64,000 nt of DNA from Prodigiosinella confusarubida (GCF_002847015.1 NZ_CP025085.1:4774001-4838000); one strand, 5' to 3'; positions 30,387 through 41,858 are shown, numbered from the stretch's first letter. Notes: a model not told the origin generated them from the sequence alone. A program made the numbers and translations.

Positions 30387-31139
30387 TTAGTGTCCCAGCG
30401 TATTTAACAGGCTACCCAGTAAGCTGGAAGCGCCAAAACGGAAATGCCGCGCATCAGCCCAACCTGTACCCATAATCGTATCGGCAAGTTGCAAATACTG
30501 AGCCGCATCCTCAGCGGTACGCACACCGCCCGCCGCTTTAAAACCGACCCGTTCACCAACACCCTTATCACGGATGACGCTCAGTATCACCTCCGCGCTA
30601 CGCAGGGTCGCGTTGACCGGCACTTTACCGGTGGAGGTTTTAATAAAATCGGCGCCAGCATCAATGGCTATCTCGCTGGCCTGGCGGATCAACACATCCT
30701 CTTTCAACTCGCCGGTTTCGATAATCACTTTCAGCAGCACACTGGCGGCATCACATACTTCTTTGCACGCCTGCACCAGTTTAAAACCCACTTGGGCATT
30801 TCCCGCTATCAACGCGCGATACGGGAACACCACATCCACTTCATCTGCGCCATAGGCAATAGCAGCGTTGGTTTCCACCACAGCAATGGCAATATCATCA
30901 TTACCGTGTGGGAAGTTGGTCACCGTCGCAATGCGGATGTCCGGCGTGCCCTGTTCACGCAACGTCTTGCGGGCCAGCGGAATAAAGCGGGGATAAATGC
31001 AGATGGCGGCCGTCTTGCCGGCCGGGCTATTGGCCTGATGGCAAAGTGCGGTCACTTTTTCATCGGTATCGTCATCATTCAGGGTGGTTAAATCCATCAA
31101 ACCCAATGCACGCTGCGCCGCAGCGGTTAACTCTGTCAT
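30387..31139 (-). CDS. deoC: Deoxyribose-phosphate aldolase
   Basis: A 250-residue class I aldolase (E. coli 259) that cleaves deoxyribose-5-phosphate to acetaldehyde and glyceraldehyde-3-phosphate. The Schiff-base Lys lies in [17 protein letters not shown] and the second active-site Lys in [16 protein letters not shown]. The C-terminus ends at NTLGH, lacking the short tail including the Tyr259 of the E. coli enzyme, which is known to affect catalysis there. The start at 31139 ([12 protein letters not shown]) matches E. coli. First gene of the operon, with a conserved two-site CRP promoter about 220-270 bases upstream. Confidence 0.96.
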   Translation of the reverse strand: MTELTAAAQRALGLMDLTTLNDDDTDEKVTALCHQANSPAGKTAAICIYPRFIPLARKTLREQGTPDIRIATVTNFPHGNDDIAIAVVETNAAIAYGADEVDVVFPYRALIAGNAQVGFKLVQACKEVCDAASVLLKVIIETGELKEDVLIRQASEIAIDAGADFIKTSTGKVPVNATLRSAEVILSVIRDKGVGERVGFKAAGGVRTAEDAAQYLQLADTIMGTGWADARHFRFGASSLLGSLLNTLGH

Positions 31140-31352
31140 ACAATACTCCAACTCTTCAGCCAGTTTGATCGGTAAATACAAAAGCAGGGCCAGCGATATT
31201 TAAGTAATACTCGGCATTCTGGTTCACTGAGAATAGCACTCAGCAGGGGACTCGTGTCGAGTAGCCAAACCCACCGCATTACCATCATTCATCACTAACA
31301 GGAGCGTATTCACCCGTTCCCTGATATTTGAATCTACATCGACACGCTTATT

Positions 31353-31420
31353 TGTAATTTTATTCACATAAATAGGTAAATACAGGCAAATAAATCACAT
31401 TAGATGTGATTATTATCACA
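31353..31420 (-). promoter_or_regulatory. deoP2-type promoter with two CRP sites
   Basis: TGTGA-N6-TCACA at 31405-31420 is a perfect CRP core, and TGTAA-N6-TCACA at 31353-31368 (reading TGTGA-N6-TTACA on the minus strand) is a second one. Their centres are exactly 52 bases apart, the spacing of the -41.5 and -93.5 CRP sites of E. coli deoP2, where CytR binds between them. By that model transcription starts near 31319. No gene lies in 31140-31539; I cannot place a DeoR operator with confidence. Confidence 0.75.
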
Positions 31421-31539
31421 CCAAAACAAATAACAAACCATGCGCCGCTGATTTTACTGTTTGTATATTTCGCCTGTGGCGGCACGCATGGCGCTGAATC
31501 CCTGAATTTGCATCAATTCAATTCCAAGGTACACACGAG

Positions 31540-31632
31540 GTGAGTTCACAGTTGAAAGGGCAACGAATCGGCGTGATTATCAGCGGTGGTAACGTCGATA
31601 TCAGCCGTTACGCGGCACTGTTAGCCGGTTAA
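31540..31632 (+). pseudogene. C-terminal scrap of a threonine/serine dehydratase
   Basis: A 30-codon open frame reads ...LKGQRIGVIISGGNVDISRY... and ends AALLAG-stop. This is the characteristic end of fold-type II PLP threonine/serine ammonia-lyases (the KxVxVxSGGNxDLxR motif near the C-terminus). The other roughly 290 residues, including the PLP lysine, are absent, so this is a deletion remnant. It lies between deoC and lsrK and is followed by a hairpin at 31654-31675 that could be the lost gene's terminator. Confidence 0.65.
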
Positions 31633-31653
31633 ACATCACTTATTGGGCCGCAA

Positions 31654-31675
31654 ATCCCCGCGCGAGCGCGGGGAT
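31654..31675 (+). terminator. GC-rich hairpin after the dehydratase remnant
   Basis: ATCCCCGC and GCGGGGAT pair around a CGCGAG centre 22 bases after the remnant stop. There is no T-run, so terminator function is only likely. The remaining bases to the lsrK end (31676-31780) show nothing. Confidence 0.5.
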
Positions 31676-31780
31676 ATCACCAAACGTTTACGTTACCCGT
31701 GCCATTGACGTCATACCCGAGAAATCAGGCATTCATCAGATGGCAGTGATGCATACAACCCGACATTCGGTCGGACAACT

Positions 31781-33376
31781 TCACAGGCCAGGCGCCTTCC
31801 AGAGCGAGGTCGTCAACCCACTGTCCACCAGCGTCAGTTGATCGGTATACACCGCTTGCCAGTTGGTTTTTGCTGCCTGATATAGCGCTTGATGCTCTGT
31901 GTTCGGGATAAATTCCCGCTCCCAACGCACCAGCCGCTCACCGGTTTTATCCAGGGCATCATACAGCCCGACGCCCACGCCGGCAGCAATGGCACAGCCT
32001 AACGCGGTGGCTTCTTTTACCACCGGCACTTGCACCGGGATACCGGTCACATCCGCCAGAATCTGGCTCCACAGCTTGCCTTTCGATCCCCCGCCGGCAA
32101 AGACGACAGACGAGGCTTTCACACCGGAGAATTTAGCGATTTCGGCCAGATTGCAAGCGGAGACGATAGCCGCATTCTCTTCCAGCGCACGGAATAACGT
32201 GGCTTTGTTGCATTTTTCAGGATCAATGGAGAGGTTGATAAAAGAAGGGGCGGCGTGATACCACGACTTAAACCGCATCACATCAGAGAAAATCGGCATG
32301 ACCCCGTAAGCGCCAGCCGGCACTCTGGCCGCCATATCCTCCAACAAGCTGTAGGTATCCACCCCCAACCGCTGGGCCAGCAGTTTCTCTTCGGCACAAA
32401 ACGCATCACGGAACCAACGCATGGTCAAACCGGTAAAGAAGCTGATGGATTCCGCTTGCACCATGCCGGGAATGACATGGGGGTTAATTCGGGTATTCAT
32501 ATTGGGATCGGTAATCGGCTTTGGCAAGTTAACGACCTGCTGCCAGAATGTCCCTCCCAATACCGCCGTCTGCCCCGGTTGTACCACCCCCAATCCCAGG
32601 CAACCCAGCTGTACATCACCACCGCCCATGACTACCGGCGTTCCCGCCAGCAAACCACAGGCTTCGGCAGCCTGTGCCGTGACATGCCCCAGCAAGGTTC
32701 CAGTCTCTTTTACCGGCGATAAAATATCAGCCCGCAGCCCGGCCATTTCCAGCAACGTCGGTTGCCAGTCGCGGGTGGACAAATCCAGCATGCCGGTAGT
32801 CCCGGCATTCGAAGGATCAACGGCCAGCTCGCCACTGAGCATATTAGCCAGCCAGTCACTTATCATCGTTAACGTACCCGCCTGGCGGTAAATATCCGAA
32901 CGATGATGAGCCAACCATAACAACCGGGGCATCGCACTCAATGCCAGCGTCTGACCGGAACACTGATAGACTTCCAATTCAAACCCATCATTGTGCAACT
33001 CTTTTAGCTCACTGACTTCATGGCTGGCGCGCGCGTCCACATTGGCGCAAGCCCAGATCGGCGTGCCACTGCGATCATAGAGCACAATCCCTTCGCGCAT
33101 TGAGCAGGCGGCTACCGCACGGATAGCACTGGACGGCAAATTAGCCAGATGCAGTGCCTGACGAATACACTGGCACGTCAATTGCCAGTTAGTCGTCAAA
33201 TCAAACTCCATCGATCCTGGTACATCAGGCACCGGTAAATGTATCCACTCAGCCTGTCCGGCCGCTATCTGATTGCCGTTAAGATCAAATATTACGGCCC
33301 GGACACTGCCAGTACCGGCATCCAGCGCCATCAGGTAATCACCCGATGCGGTAGTTGTTGTACAGAGCTGACTCAT
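31781..33376 (-). CDS. lsrK: Autoinducer-2 kinase
   Basis: A 531-residue FGGY-family kinase (E. coli LsrK 530) that phosphorylates imported AI-2 (DPD) in the cytoplasm; the product binds and inactivates LsrR. Motifs include [19 protein letters not shown] (N-terminal phosphate loop), [26 protein letters not shown] and [18 protein letters not shown] near the C-terminus. The last residues SLWKAPGL equal E. coli. It follows lsrR on the same strand after a 258-base gap filled by a repeat element, the usual lsrK-lsrR order. Confidence 0.96.
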   Translation of the reverse strand: MSQLCTTTTASGDYLMALDAGTGSVRAVIFDLNGNQIAAGQAEWIHLPVPDVPGSMEFDLTTNWQLTCQCIRQALHLANLPSSAIRAVAACSMREGIVLYDRSGTPIWACANVDARASHEVSELKELHNDGFELEVYQCSGQTLALSAMPRLLWLAHHRSDIYRQAGTLTMISDWLANMLSGELAVDPSNAGTTGMLDLSTRDWQPTLLEMAGLRADILSPVKETGTLLGHVTAQAAEACGLLAGTPVVMGGGDVQLGCLGLGVVQPGQTAVLGGTFWQQVVNLPKPITDPNMNTRINPHVIPGMVQAESISFFTGLTMRWFRDAFCAEEKLLAQRLGVDTYSLLEDMAARVPAGAYGVMPIFSDVMRFKSWYHAAPSFINLSIDPEKCNKATLFRALEENAAIVSACNLAEIAKFSGVKASSVVFAGGGSKGKLWSQILADVTGIPVQVPVVKEATALGCAIAAGVGVGLYDALDKTGERLVRWEREFIPNTEHQALYQAAKTNWQAVYTDQLTLVDSGLTTSLWKAPGL

Positions 33377-33474
33377 TACGCGTTCCTCTGTTTTAAGTGA
33401 TTTTTATATCAATTCGCGAATAATTCTGTCTCCCACGGGGAAATCCCCCACTACTCACATCAAAAGTTAAAACC

Positions 33475-33632
33475 ATCTCAAGCTGACAAGAGAAATAGCC
33501 TGCAACTGACACTTAATTGGCGTTATTGTCGCCGTCAGATTGAGTGCGGACTGCGCGCAGGGACCGGAGCATACACGTAGTATGTGACGGTAACGAGCAC
33601 AGCCCAATCTCAAGCTAACAAGAAAAATAGCC
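33475..33632. repeat. Intergenic element with 26-bp terminal direct repeats
   Basis: Two 26-base direct repeats at 33475-33500 and 33607-33632, starting ATCTCAAGCT and ending AAATAGCC, match at 24 of 26 positions. They bound about 106 bases that include a TGCGCGCAGGGACCGGAGC stretch and an imperfect TACACGTAGTATGTG dyad. It fills the lsrR-lsrK gap. The form suggests a dispersed enterobacterial intergenic repeat or a small insertion; identity would need a genome-wide search. A GGGG-AAAT-CCCC hairpin at 33437-33448 lies just outside. Confidence 0.5.
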
Positions 33633-33634
33633 AA

Positions 33635-34594
33635 TTAAATCAAATTGATTATTGACCGAGCCGTCACCTCATCCGTCACCAACGCATTCACATACTTCCC
33701 TTGCAATGCGGCGACAATGACGTCTGATTTTTCCACACCACCTGCCACGCCGATAACGGTCGGGATAGTGGTGAGATCTGTCAACGAAATACCAATCAAT
33801 TCCTGATGAATCTGCATGTCCGGAACCAGGGAGCCATCGGCCTGCATAAAGTAGCCAAGGATATCTCCGACCGCGCCTTTACGGCTGAACATCAATTGCT
33901 CGCCTTCACTGATATAGCCGGAGCGCAAAATGGTGGCCTCTTTTTTCTGATTGACGGAACCAATGCCAACTACCGCCACATCGGCTGCACAGGCAGCCAG
34001 CATCACATCACGAACACTGTTTTCCTGACGGAATGTGTCGGCAACGCTGGCACTGGATGCTCGCAGCGGCGCAGGAATAATGCTGACCTGGCAGGCAGCA
34101 TCCAACTGACCGATTCCCGTCATATAAGAACCAACACCGCCAGATAACGTTACCAGGCGAACTTGCTGCGATGCGATAAAACCGCTCAGGTGCTGTAGCG
34201 CAGACATGGTGGTTTCACCGAAACCAACAGCCAGTAGTTGTTGCGGCTGTACCAAAGCCATCAATAAATGCGCGGCACCGATACCCAGCCGGCTGCTGAT
34301 GCCAGGATCAGCCAGAGAAGGCAAGATACGAATATGCTTAAGGCCAAAGCGCTGTTGCAGTATGTTTTCCAGTTCCAGACAGCCTTCGTAGCGTGAATTA
34401 ATCTGTACCCGAATCACACCAGACTGCCGACCCTTTTCCAGTAACCTGGAAACTTTTAATCGGGCCAACCCCAGCAGTTCGCCAATATCCCCTTGTGTTA
34501 AGCCATCGTGATAATAAAACCACGCAATGCGAGCGAGCAGTTCCTCTTCACTCATGCTATTACCCGGATATTTGTATTCATCGTTGGACGACAT
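33635..34594 (-). CDS. lsrR: LsrR, repressor of the lsr operon
   Basis: A 319-residue SorC/DeoR-type repressor (E. coli LsrR 317). The N-terminal helix-turn-helix lies in [28 protein letters not shown] and the sugar-phosphate-binding domain carries [34 protein letters not shown] and GVAGGVEK. It represses lsrACDBFG until phospho-AI-2 accumulates. The start at 34594 (MSSNDEYK) gives the E. coli length, but the frame stays open up to a GTG at 34714, and that 40-codon stretch encodes three lysine-rich repeats (MKEKP, MKEKS, SKEKN). The ribosome-binding site for 34594 is weak, so a longer protein is possible. Confidence 0.92.
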   Translation of the reverse strand: MSSNDEYKYPGNSMSEEELLARIAWFYYHDGLTQGDIGELLGLARLKVSRLLEKGRQSGVIRVQINSRYEGCLELENILQQRFGLKHIRILPSLADPGISSRLGIGAAHLLMALVQPQQLLAVGFGETTMSALQHLSGFIASQQVRLVTLSGGVGSYMTGIGQLDAACQVSIIPAPLRASSASVADTFRQENSVRDVMLAACAADVAVVGIGSVNQKKEATILRSGYISEGEQLMFSRKGAVGDILGYFMQADGSLVPDMQIHQELIGISLTDLTTIPTVIGVAGGVEKSDVIVAALQGKYVNALVTDEVTARSIINLI

Positions 34595-34735
34595 GTTTTT
34601 TTCTTTGCTCACCGACTTTTCTTTCATGGTTGGTTTTTCTTTCATCATTACTGACTGTTTTCTTATTCCCAGACTGAAACTGTGCGTCATGGTCATATTC
34701 CACTGGATAGTCACGCTAACAGTTTACTCAACATA

Positions 34736-34855
34736 TTTGAACACATTTTAATTTAAATATTTTTATTCACAAAAATGTGACATTGATTACGCCAATTAAG
34801 GGATTATCAAGCTATCTTTTTTTGAACATTTTTATTTTTAAATTATTTTTGTTCA
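34736..34855. promoter_or_regulatory. lsrR-lsrA intergenic control region with paired AT-rich dyads
   Basis: Two similar 34-35-base blocks begin TTTGAACA and end (A/G)TTCA: 34736-34769 near lsrR and 34821-34855 near lsrA. The second is an inverted repeat, TGAACA...TGTTCA. Between them TGTGA-N6-TTACG (34776-34791) resembles a CRP site. In E. coli this region is bound by LsrR and cAMP-CRP; the two blocks are my candidates for LsrR operators, one per promoter. Confidence 0.6.
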
Positions 34856-34877
34856 TTTCGATCACCAGGAGCCACTG

Positions 34878-36443
34878 ATGCCATACACCGTCTCCCCTTC
34901 ACCACCGCTGCTCCAGGCTCGAGGTATCAGCAAGCAGTTTTCTGGCGTAGTGGTATTGAAAAGTATCGATTTCACTTTACGGTCTGGTCAGGTCCATGCA
35001 CTGCTCGGGGGGAATGGTGCGGGTAAATCCACACTGATGAAAATCATTGCCGGAGTCTTACCACCGGATAGTGGCATCATCGAGATTAATGGACAGCCAT
35101 GCTCCGACCTCACGCCGGCGAAAGCGCATCAGTTGGGTATTTATCTGGTTCCGCAAGAACCGATGTTGTTTGCCAATCTTTCGGTGCAGGAAAATATCCT
35201 GTTCCGTTTGCCAAAACATCAAGCTGATAAAAAGAAAATGGCCCAGTTGCTGGAAAGCCTGGGTTGCCGCCTGGATCTGTCTGCCAGCGCCGGTTCGCTC
35301 AATGTTGCCGATCAACAGTTAGTGGAAATTATGCGCGGCCTGATGCGCGACTCGCGTATTTTAATCCTTGATGAACCAACCGCCTCATTAACGCCCGCCG
35401 AAGCCAATCGTTTATTCAGCCAGATCAAAATATTGCTGCAACAGGGCGTCGGTGTCGTCTTTATCTCTCATAAATTGCCTGAAATCCGCCAACTGGCTGA
35501 CTGGGTCAGTGTCATGCGTGATGGTGGCATTGCGTTGAGCGGCGCCACCGCGGATTTTTCTACCGAAACCATTATTCAGGCCATTACGCCACAGAGTAAA
35601 AATGGAGCGTTAAGTGATACACAAAAATTATGGCTGGAGCTGCCGGGTAACCGCCGCACCCAATCACGCGCTCAATCCGATCAACCCGTAATGCAAGTGA
35701 TAGACCTGAGCGGTGAAGGATTCATGCATATCTCCTTTGAAATCCGGGCCGGTGAAATTCTCGGATTAGCGGGCGTCGTTGGCGCAGGCAGAACGGAGCT
35801 GGCCGAGACATTGTATGGCTTACGTCCTGCCAGCAGTGGCCGTATTACACTGGAAGACGTTGATATCACTACGATGAAAACCGTCGATCGCTTAACGACC
35901 GGGTTGGTTTATCTGCCTGAAGACCGGCAGGCTTCTGGTCTCTACCTTGATGCCCCGCTGAGCTGGAATGTGTGTTCACTGACATATGACCGTCAGGGAG
36001 TGTGGACCCATCCGGCACAGGAAGCCGCGACGCTGGAGCGCTACCGCCGGGCACTCAACATTAAATTTAACCATCTCGAACAACCTGTTCGCACCTTGTC
36101 CGGCGGTAATCAACAAAAACTGCTGATTGCCAAATGCCTGGAGGCTAATCCCCTGCTGCTGATCATCGATGAACCCACCCGTGGTGTGGATGTATCAGCC
36201 CGCAGTGATATCTATCAATTGATTCGCAGTATTGCCGCACAGCATGTGGCGATTATTTTTATCTCTTCGGATTTGGAAGAAGTGGTGCAGATGGCTGACC
36301 GCGTGCTGGTCATGCATCAGGGGGAAATCAGTGGCGCACTGAGCGGCGATGAAATGACCGTCGATACGATTATGCATATCGCCTTTGGTGAACAGCATAT
36401 CGACACCCATCAACCTACCGAAAATGAGGGTGTAGCATGTTGA
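34878..36443 (+). CDS. lsrA: AI-2 import ATP-binding protein LsrA
   Basis: A 521-residue tandem ATPase (E. coli LsrA 511) of the sugar ABC class. The first domain has Walker [15 protein letters not shown] and Walker [11 protein letters not shown]. The second domain has the signature [17 protein letters not shown] and [13 protein letters not shown], but its Walker A region ([16 protein letters not shown]) is the degenerate form usual in this class. It energises import of AI-2 with LsrB, LsrC and LsrD. AGGAG precedes the ATG. First gene of lsrACDBFG; it overlaps lsrC by 7 bases. Confidence 0.96.
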   Translation: MPYTVSPSPPLLQARGISKQFSGVVVLKSIDFTLRSGQVHALLGGNGAGKSTLMKIIAGVLPPDSGIIEINGQPCSDLTPAKAHQLGIYLVPQEPMLFANLSVQENILFRLPKHQADKKKMAQLLESLGCRLDLSASAGSLNVADQQLVEIMRGLMRDSRILILDEPTASLTPAEANRLFSQIKILLQQGVGVVFISHKLPEIRQLADWVSVMRDGGIALSGATADFSTETIIQAITPQSKNGALSDTQKLWLELPGNRRTQSRAQSDQPVMQVIDLSGEGFMHISFEIRAGEILGLAGVVGAGRTELAETLYGLRPASSGRITLEDVDITTMKTVDRLTTGLVYLPEDRQASGLYLDAPLSWNVCSLTYDRQGVWTHPAQEAATLERYRRALNIKFNHLEQPVRTLSGGNQQKLLIAKCLEANPLLLIIDEPTRGVDVSARSDIYQLIRSIAAQHVAIIFISSDLEEVVQMADRVLVMHQGEISGALSGDEMTVDTIMHIAFGEQHIDTHQPTENEGVAC

Positions 36444-37582
36444 AATTTATTCAGAATAACCGTGAAGGCACCGCATTGCTGGCTATCCTGGCCTTATTTG
36501 CGTTGCTGGCGGCCATCGACAGCAGCTATTTCAATCTGCAAACCTTCACTATGATTTTCAGTAGTGCCCATATCCTGATTTTACTGGCGATCGGCGCCAC
36601 GATGGTGATGTTGACCCGCAACATAGATGTCTCTGTCGGCTCTATCACCGGCTTATGTGCCGTCACCATCGGTATGGCGCTCAATGCCGGTTTCAGTCTG
36701 GCGATCTCCTGCCTGTTGACCTTACTGGTTGGCATGGTGGCTGGTTGCTTTAACGGCATATTGGTGGCCTGGCTGCGCATCCCGGCAATTGTCGCCACAC
36801 TGGGTACGTTGGGACTATATCGTGGCCTGATGCTGCTGTTGACGGGCGGGAAATGGATTGAAGGGTTACCGGAGGATCTAAAAAGTCTGTCAACGCCGAT
36901 TCTGTTTTCCATCTCCCCCATTGGCTGGCTGATTATATTGCTTATCCTGGCCATGGCCTGGCTACTGGGTAAAACCGCTTTTGGCCGCAGTTTCTACGCA
37001 ACGGGCGATAACTTACAAGGCGCCCGCCAGCTGGGCATTCGGACTGACAGTATTCGGATTTTTGCTTTTTCCATGAATGGCGTAATGGCGGCACTGGCCG
37101 GAATAGTCTTTGCCTCACAAATTGGTTTTATCCCCAATCAAACCGGTAGCGGGCTGGAAATGAAAGCTATTGCCGCCTGCGTATTGGGCGGCATCAGTCT
37201 GCTGGGCGGAACAGGGACGATTATTGGCGCCATTCTTGGAGCCTATCTACTGACACAGATCGACAGCGTGCTGGTGCTGTTACGTCTACCCGCCTGGTGG
37301 AATGATTTTATTGCCGGCCTGGTGCTGCTGGGCGTGCTGGTGTTCGATGGCCGCCTGCGTTGTGCTATTGAACGCAATATCCGCCAGCAGAAATATGCCC
37401 GATTCACCACCAACACGAATGCTACCGATAAAAAAAATCCACCGACAGAACACCCGTCAAAACCAGGTAACCATAAGCCATCGAACAGTAAATCTTTCGC
37501 CAGCCGTCCCGTGAATGACAACCAATCCTTCAGTGATGGCAAGCCTTTTAACCACCAGATTAAAAAAGAGGTAGTGCGATGA
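36437..37582 (+). CDS. lsrC: AI-2 import permease LsrC with a long C-terminal tail
   Basis: A 381-residue permease of the ribose-type ABC family (E. coli LsrC about 342). About nine or ten hydrophobic segments span residues 10-310; [17 protein letters not shown] and [25 protein letters not shown] are family blocks. The last about 60 residues are an unusual hydrophilic tail rich in Asn, Lys, Ser and Pro (for example [20 protein letters not shown]), predicted cytoplasmic. Its stop overlaps the lsrD start by 4 bases (ATGA), so both ends are translationally coupled. Confidence 0.94.
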   Translation: MLKFIQNNREGTALLAILALFALLAAIDSSYFNLQTFTMIFSSAHILILLAIGATMVMLTRNIDVSVGSITGLCAVTIGMALNAGFSLAISCLLTLLVGMVAGCFNGILVAWLRIPAIVATLGTLGLYRGLMLLLTGGKWIEGLPEDLKSLSTPILFSISPIGWLIILLILAMAWLLGKTAFGRSFYATGDNLQGARQLGIRTDSIRIFAFSMNGVMAALAGIVFASQIGFIPNQTGSGLEMKAIAACVLGGISLLGGTGTIIGAILGAYLLTQIDSVLVLLRLPAWWNDFIAGLVLLGVLVFDGRLRCAIERNIRQQKYARFTTNTNATDKKNPPTEHPSKPGNHKPSNSKSFASRPVNDNQSFSDGKPFNHQIKKEVVR

Positions 37583-38580
37583 GTATCTATCGACGTTACG
37601 GATGGGAACTGTCTCTGGGCGCACTGCTGGTGTTGGAGATATTGCTGTTCGGTTTCTCAAATCCGCGCATGTTGGACATCAATGTGTTGCTGTTCAGCAC
37701 CAGCGATTTTATCTGCATCGGGATTGTGGCCCTGCCACTGACAATGGTGATTGTCAGTGGCGGCATTGATATCTCATTCGGTTCCACCATCGGATTATGC
37801 GCCATATTCCTTGGCGTGATGTTTAAGGCTGGCGTGCCGATGGGTATGGCGATCCCGTTAACCCTGATCGTCGGCGCGCTATGCGGTTTAATTAATGCCG
37901 GTTTGATTCTGTATACCGGTGTCAACCCGTTGGTTATTACACTCGGAACAATGTATCTGTTTGGCGGCAGCGCATTATTGCTGTCCGGTTTTTCCGGCGC
38001 GACCGGTTATGAAGGTATTGGCGGTTTCCCGACGGCATTCACGGACTTCGCTAACCAAACACTGTTCGGCCTGCCAGTGCCACTGGTGATATTTATGGTG
38101 TGTGTGCTGCTGTTCTGGCTGCTGATGCACTGCACTCACAGTGGCCGCAACATTTTTCTTATCGGACAAAACAGCCGGGTAGCCCGTTACAGTGCGCTCC
38201 CCATCGCCCGCACCTTATACCTGTTGTATGCCTTGACTGGCATGGCCTCCGCCATTGCCGCCGTCCTGCTGGTGTCTTACTTCGGCTCCGCGCGCTCGGA
38301 CCTGGGAGCCTCTTTTCTGATGCCAGCCATCACTGCCGTGGTGCTGGGCGGTGCCAACATCTACGGCGGTTCCGGCTCTATCCTCGGTACCGCACTGGCA
38401 GTACTACTGGTGGGTTACTTACAACAAGGTTTGCAGATGATTGGCACGCCAACCCAGATATCCAGCGCGCTGTCTGGCGCACTACTGATTCTGGTAGTGG
38501 TTGGACGTTCTATCAGTCTGCACAGACATTTGATTAATGAATGGTGGCAACGCCGCCGCGCCAGACGGTCGGTAATCTAA
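37579..38580 (+). CDS. lsrD: AI-2 import permease LsrD
   Basis: A 333-residue permease (E. coli LsrD 330) with about nine membrane segments; [21 protein letters not shown] and [20 protein letters not shown] are conserved blocks of ribose-type ABC permeases. It forms the channel with LsrC. The basic C-terminus [14 protein letters not shown] is cytoplasmic. lsrB follows 68 bases downstream. Confidence 0.95.
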   Translation: MSIYRRYGWELSLGALLVLEILLFGFSNPRMLDINVLLFSTSDFICIGIVALPLTMVIVSGGIDISFGSTIGLCAIFLGVMFKAGVPMGMAIPLTLIVGALCGLINAGLILYTGVNPLVITLGTMYLFGGSALLLSGFSGATGYEGIGGFPTAFTDFANQTLFGLPVPLVIFMVCVLLFWLLMHCTHSGRNIFLIGQNSRVARYSALPIARTLYLLYALTGMASAIAAVLLVSYFGSARSDLGASFLMPAITAVVLGGANIYGGSGSILGTALAVLLVGYLQQGLQMIGTPTQISSALSGALLILVVVGRSISLHRHLINEWWQRRRARRSVI

Positions 38581-38624
38581 CGACCTCTTTTTCGTATTGA
38601 AATCGCCAACACCTCTACCCCTAA

Positions 38625-39668
<1,044 letters not shown>

Positions 39669-39738
39669 TCTCGGTAGCCCGCGGCTTCCGGTCGTGGGCT
39701 GAAATGATACTTTTCACCTCCGGTTGGAGTAATTCAAG

Positions 39739-40614
39739 ATGGCTGATTTAGACGATATCAAAGACGGTAAAGATTTCGGTATTGGTGTACCACAGAAGAA
39801 CCCTGAATTTGCGCTTAAAGGTTCGGGCTCGCTGGATTGGGGCATGCAATCCCGTCTGGCACGCATTTTTAATCCCAAAACCAACCGTACTGTGATGCTG
39901 GCATTCGATCATGGCTATTTTCAAGGGCCGACTACCGGTCTGGAACGTATTGATATCAATATCGCGCCACTGTTTGAGTATGCCGACGTATTAATGTGCA
40001 CCCGCGGCATTTTACGCAGCATTGTTCCGGCAGCAGCCAATCGCCCGGTCGTATTGCGCGCCTCCGGCGCTAATTCAATTCTGACCGAGTTATCCAATGA
40101 AGCGGTTGCTGTCGCCACGGAAGATGCTTTACGTCTCAACGCCTGCGCGGCGGCCGCCCAGGTTTATATCGGTACAGAACACGAGCACCAGTCAATTAAA
40201 AACATCATCCAACTGGTTGATCAGGGAATGCGTTATGGCATGCCAACCATGGCGGTGACTGGCGTAGGCAAAGATATGGCTCGCGACCAACGCTACTTCT
40301 CGCTGGCAACCCGTATTGCTGCCGAAATGGGGGCGCAGATCATCAAGACGTATTATGTCGATAGTGGCTTTGAACGCATTGCCGCCGGTTGTCCAGTACC
40401 TATCGTGATTGCTGGCGGGAAAAAGCTGCCAGAACATGATGCGTTGGAAATGTGCTATCAGGCCATTGATCAAGGGGCTTCCGGGGTTGATATGGGTCGC
40501 AATATTTTCCAGTCAAAAGCCCCGATTGCCATGTTGAAGGCTGTTCATGCCATTGTGCATGAAAATGAAAATGCAGAAGCGGCTTACCAACTGTTCTTAC
40601 ATGAAAAAGGTTAA
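39739..40614 (+). CDS. lsrF: LsrF, P-HPD thiolase of AI-2 breakdown
   Basis: A 291-residue class I aldolase-fold enzyme, the same length as E. coli LsrF, which transfers the acetyl group of 3-hydroxy-5-phosphooxypentane-2,4-dione to CoA. The catalytic Lys lies in [16 protein letters not shown]. The N-terminus [20 protein letters not shown] and [19 protein letters not shown] are diagnostic. It follows lsrB by 70 bases. Confidence 0.97.
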   Translation: MADLDDIKDGKDFGIGVPQKNPEFALKGSGSLDWGMQSRLARIFNPKTNRTVMLAFDHGYFQGPTTGLERIDINIAPLFEYADVLMCTRGILRSIVPAAANRPVVLRASGANSILTELSNEAVAVATEDALRLNACAAAAQVYIGTEHEHQSIKNIIQLVDQGMRYGMPTMAVTGVGKDMARDQRYFSLATRIAAEMGAQIIKTYYVDSGFERIAAGCPVPIVIAGGKKLPEHDALEMCYQAIDQGASGVDMGRNIFQSKAPIAMLKAVHAIVHENENAEAAYQLFLHEKG

Positions 40615-40692
40615 CCGGGAACACTAAAACAACCGGTTGGTAAAGCGTGACAGTCTGGCAGCTGATGGCACGCTAACTACAAGGAGAAAAGC

Positions 40693-40983
40693 ATGCACGT
40701 TACCCTCGTCGAGATTAATGTGAAAGAAGACAAAATTGATCAATTCATGACTGTTTTTACTGCCAATCATCAAGGCTCTATCAAAGAAGCCGGCAATTTA
40801 CGCTTTGACGTGCTCAGGGATGAACATATCCCAACCCGCTTTTATATCTATGAAGCGTATGTCGATGAACAGGCCGTCGCCGCCCATAAGCAAACGCCGC
40901 ACTACCTGAAATGTGTCGAGCAACTGGAGGAACTGATGACCGGCCCACGCAAGAAAACCGTATTTATTGGCCTGTTGCCTTAG
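40693..40983 (+). CDS. lsrG: LsrG, P-HPD (phospho-AI-2) isomerase
   Basis: A 96-residue ABM-fold protein, the same length as E. coli LsrG. It isomerises phospho-AI-2 to P-HPD, feeding LsrF and ending the signal. [19 protein letters not shown] and [19 protein letters not shown] are conserved. AAGGAG precedes the ATG. Last gene of the operon, with a strong hairpin 38 bases downstream; no tam gene follows as in E. coli. Confidence 0.96.
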   Translation: MHVTLVEINVKEDKIDQFMTVFTANHQGSIKEAGNLRFDVLRDEHIPTRFYIYEAYVDEQAVAAHKQTPHYLKCVEQLEELMTGPRKKTVFIGLLP

Positions 40984-41020
40984 CACAGGCAGTAACGCCG
41001 GTTCGGCTCTCGCCACCATT

Positions 41021-41055
41021 CAGGGAAAGCGCTTATTTCTATAAGCCTTTCCCTG
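41021..41055 (+). terminator. Terminator of the lsr operon
   Basis: CAGGGAAAG(C)GCTTAT (41021-41036) pairs with ATAAGCCTTTCCCTG (41041-41055) with one bulged base and a 4-base loop. No T-run follows. The rest of the gap to 41264 contains no gene. Confidence 0.7.
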
Positions 41056-41263
41056 CCCAGTGACTGACACGTTTTCTATGTCAGGGTGCTCTCTCCACGG
41101 CCCAGCACATATGCTGTTGCACGCCAGCGTATGTCATTATGCCAAGCTTGCTGGATATGGTCTGAAATTACCAGACGGCTTTTCGTTTACACACGTTGAA
41201 CGGATCGGGAAACCGCCATAATGCTTATCATAACGTCCGCAGGCAGATACAGGCTTTTTCTCT

Positions 41264-41581
41264 CTAATTCATAGCGTAGCACTTAGACGTTGCCACGTTC
41301 TGATCGGAGCCGGTTCCCGCACCTTTGAGAATGCAAATAATATAGTGCTTGTTGTTCTTGATGGTAACAACCGGCCCATATTGACCAACATAAGAAGACA
41401 CAACCTCTGCTCCTTTATTGAGCATTGTTTCCAGAGAGGAATTGACCGGCTCCAGCTTGGTCGGGAACTCCATTGCATTCCCAGGCACCTTCGCCCCGGT
41501 TACTGGTGGCCAGCCTGCCGCTGATACAGTAAAAGCACTCAAAAACAGCAGTAGATAAACGAACGTAAATGACTTTTTCAC
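41264..41581 (-). CDS. Small secreted protein of unknown function
   Basis: A 105-residue protein that I do not recognise. It starts with a clear signal peptide (basic KKS, then FTFVYLLLFLSAFTVSAAG, cleavage after SAA), so it is exported. The mature part of about 83 residues is rich in Gly, Val and Lys and has two Cys near the end (IICILKG and SKCYAMN), suitable for one disulfide. The GTG at 41581 is chosen because GGAG lies eight bases before it and the signal peptide then begins correctly; the frame is open further upstream to 41626. It stands alone between the lsr terminator and a divergent small gene. Confidence 0.6.
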   Translation of the reverse strand: MKKSFTFVYLLLFLSAFTVSAAGWPPVTGAKVPGNAMEFPTKLEPVNSSLETMLNKGAEVVSSYVGQYGPVVTIKNNKHYIICILKGAGTGSDQNVATSKCYAMN

Positions 41582-41858
41582 AGATATTCTCCACATTAGT
41601 AGCGCAACACCGTCTGACAGAGGCAAAAATCTTGCTTCATATCCCGTTCTGAACGCTGTTATTACCGATGCCTATCTTCTTCATATAGGTGACATTCAAT
41701 ATTGCAGGATTAGGTGACATTTTAACGTTGCATCAATCCCCTGATACTTTCAACGCAACGGAACCACAATGTCATAAAATTAAACATTTATGACTTTCAC
41801 TTTTTATCCAGATAGCGGTATTTTCCTAACATCTGGAGATAAAAATGATCAAGCGCTT

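Noticed and set aside
31391-31409. TCACA-N5-TGTGA dyad beside the deo CRP site
   Set aside because: The half-sites point in the wrong order for CRP, which needs TGTGA first; the adjacent TGTGA-N6-TCACA is the real candidate.
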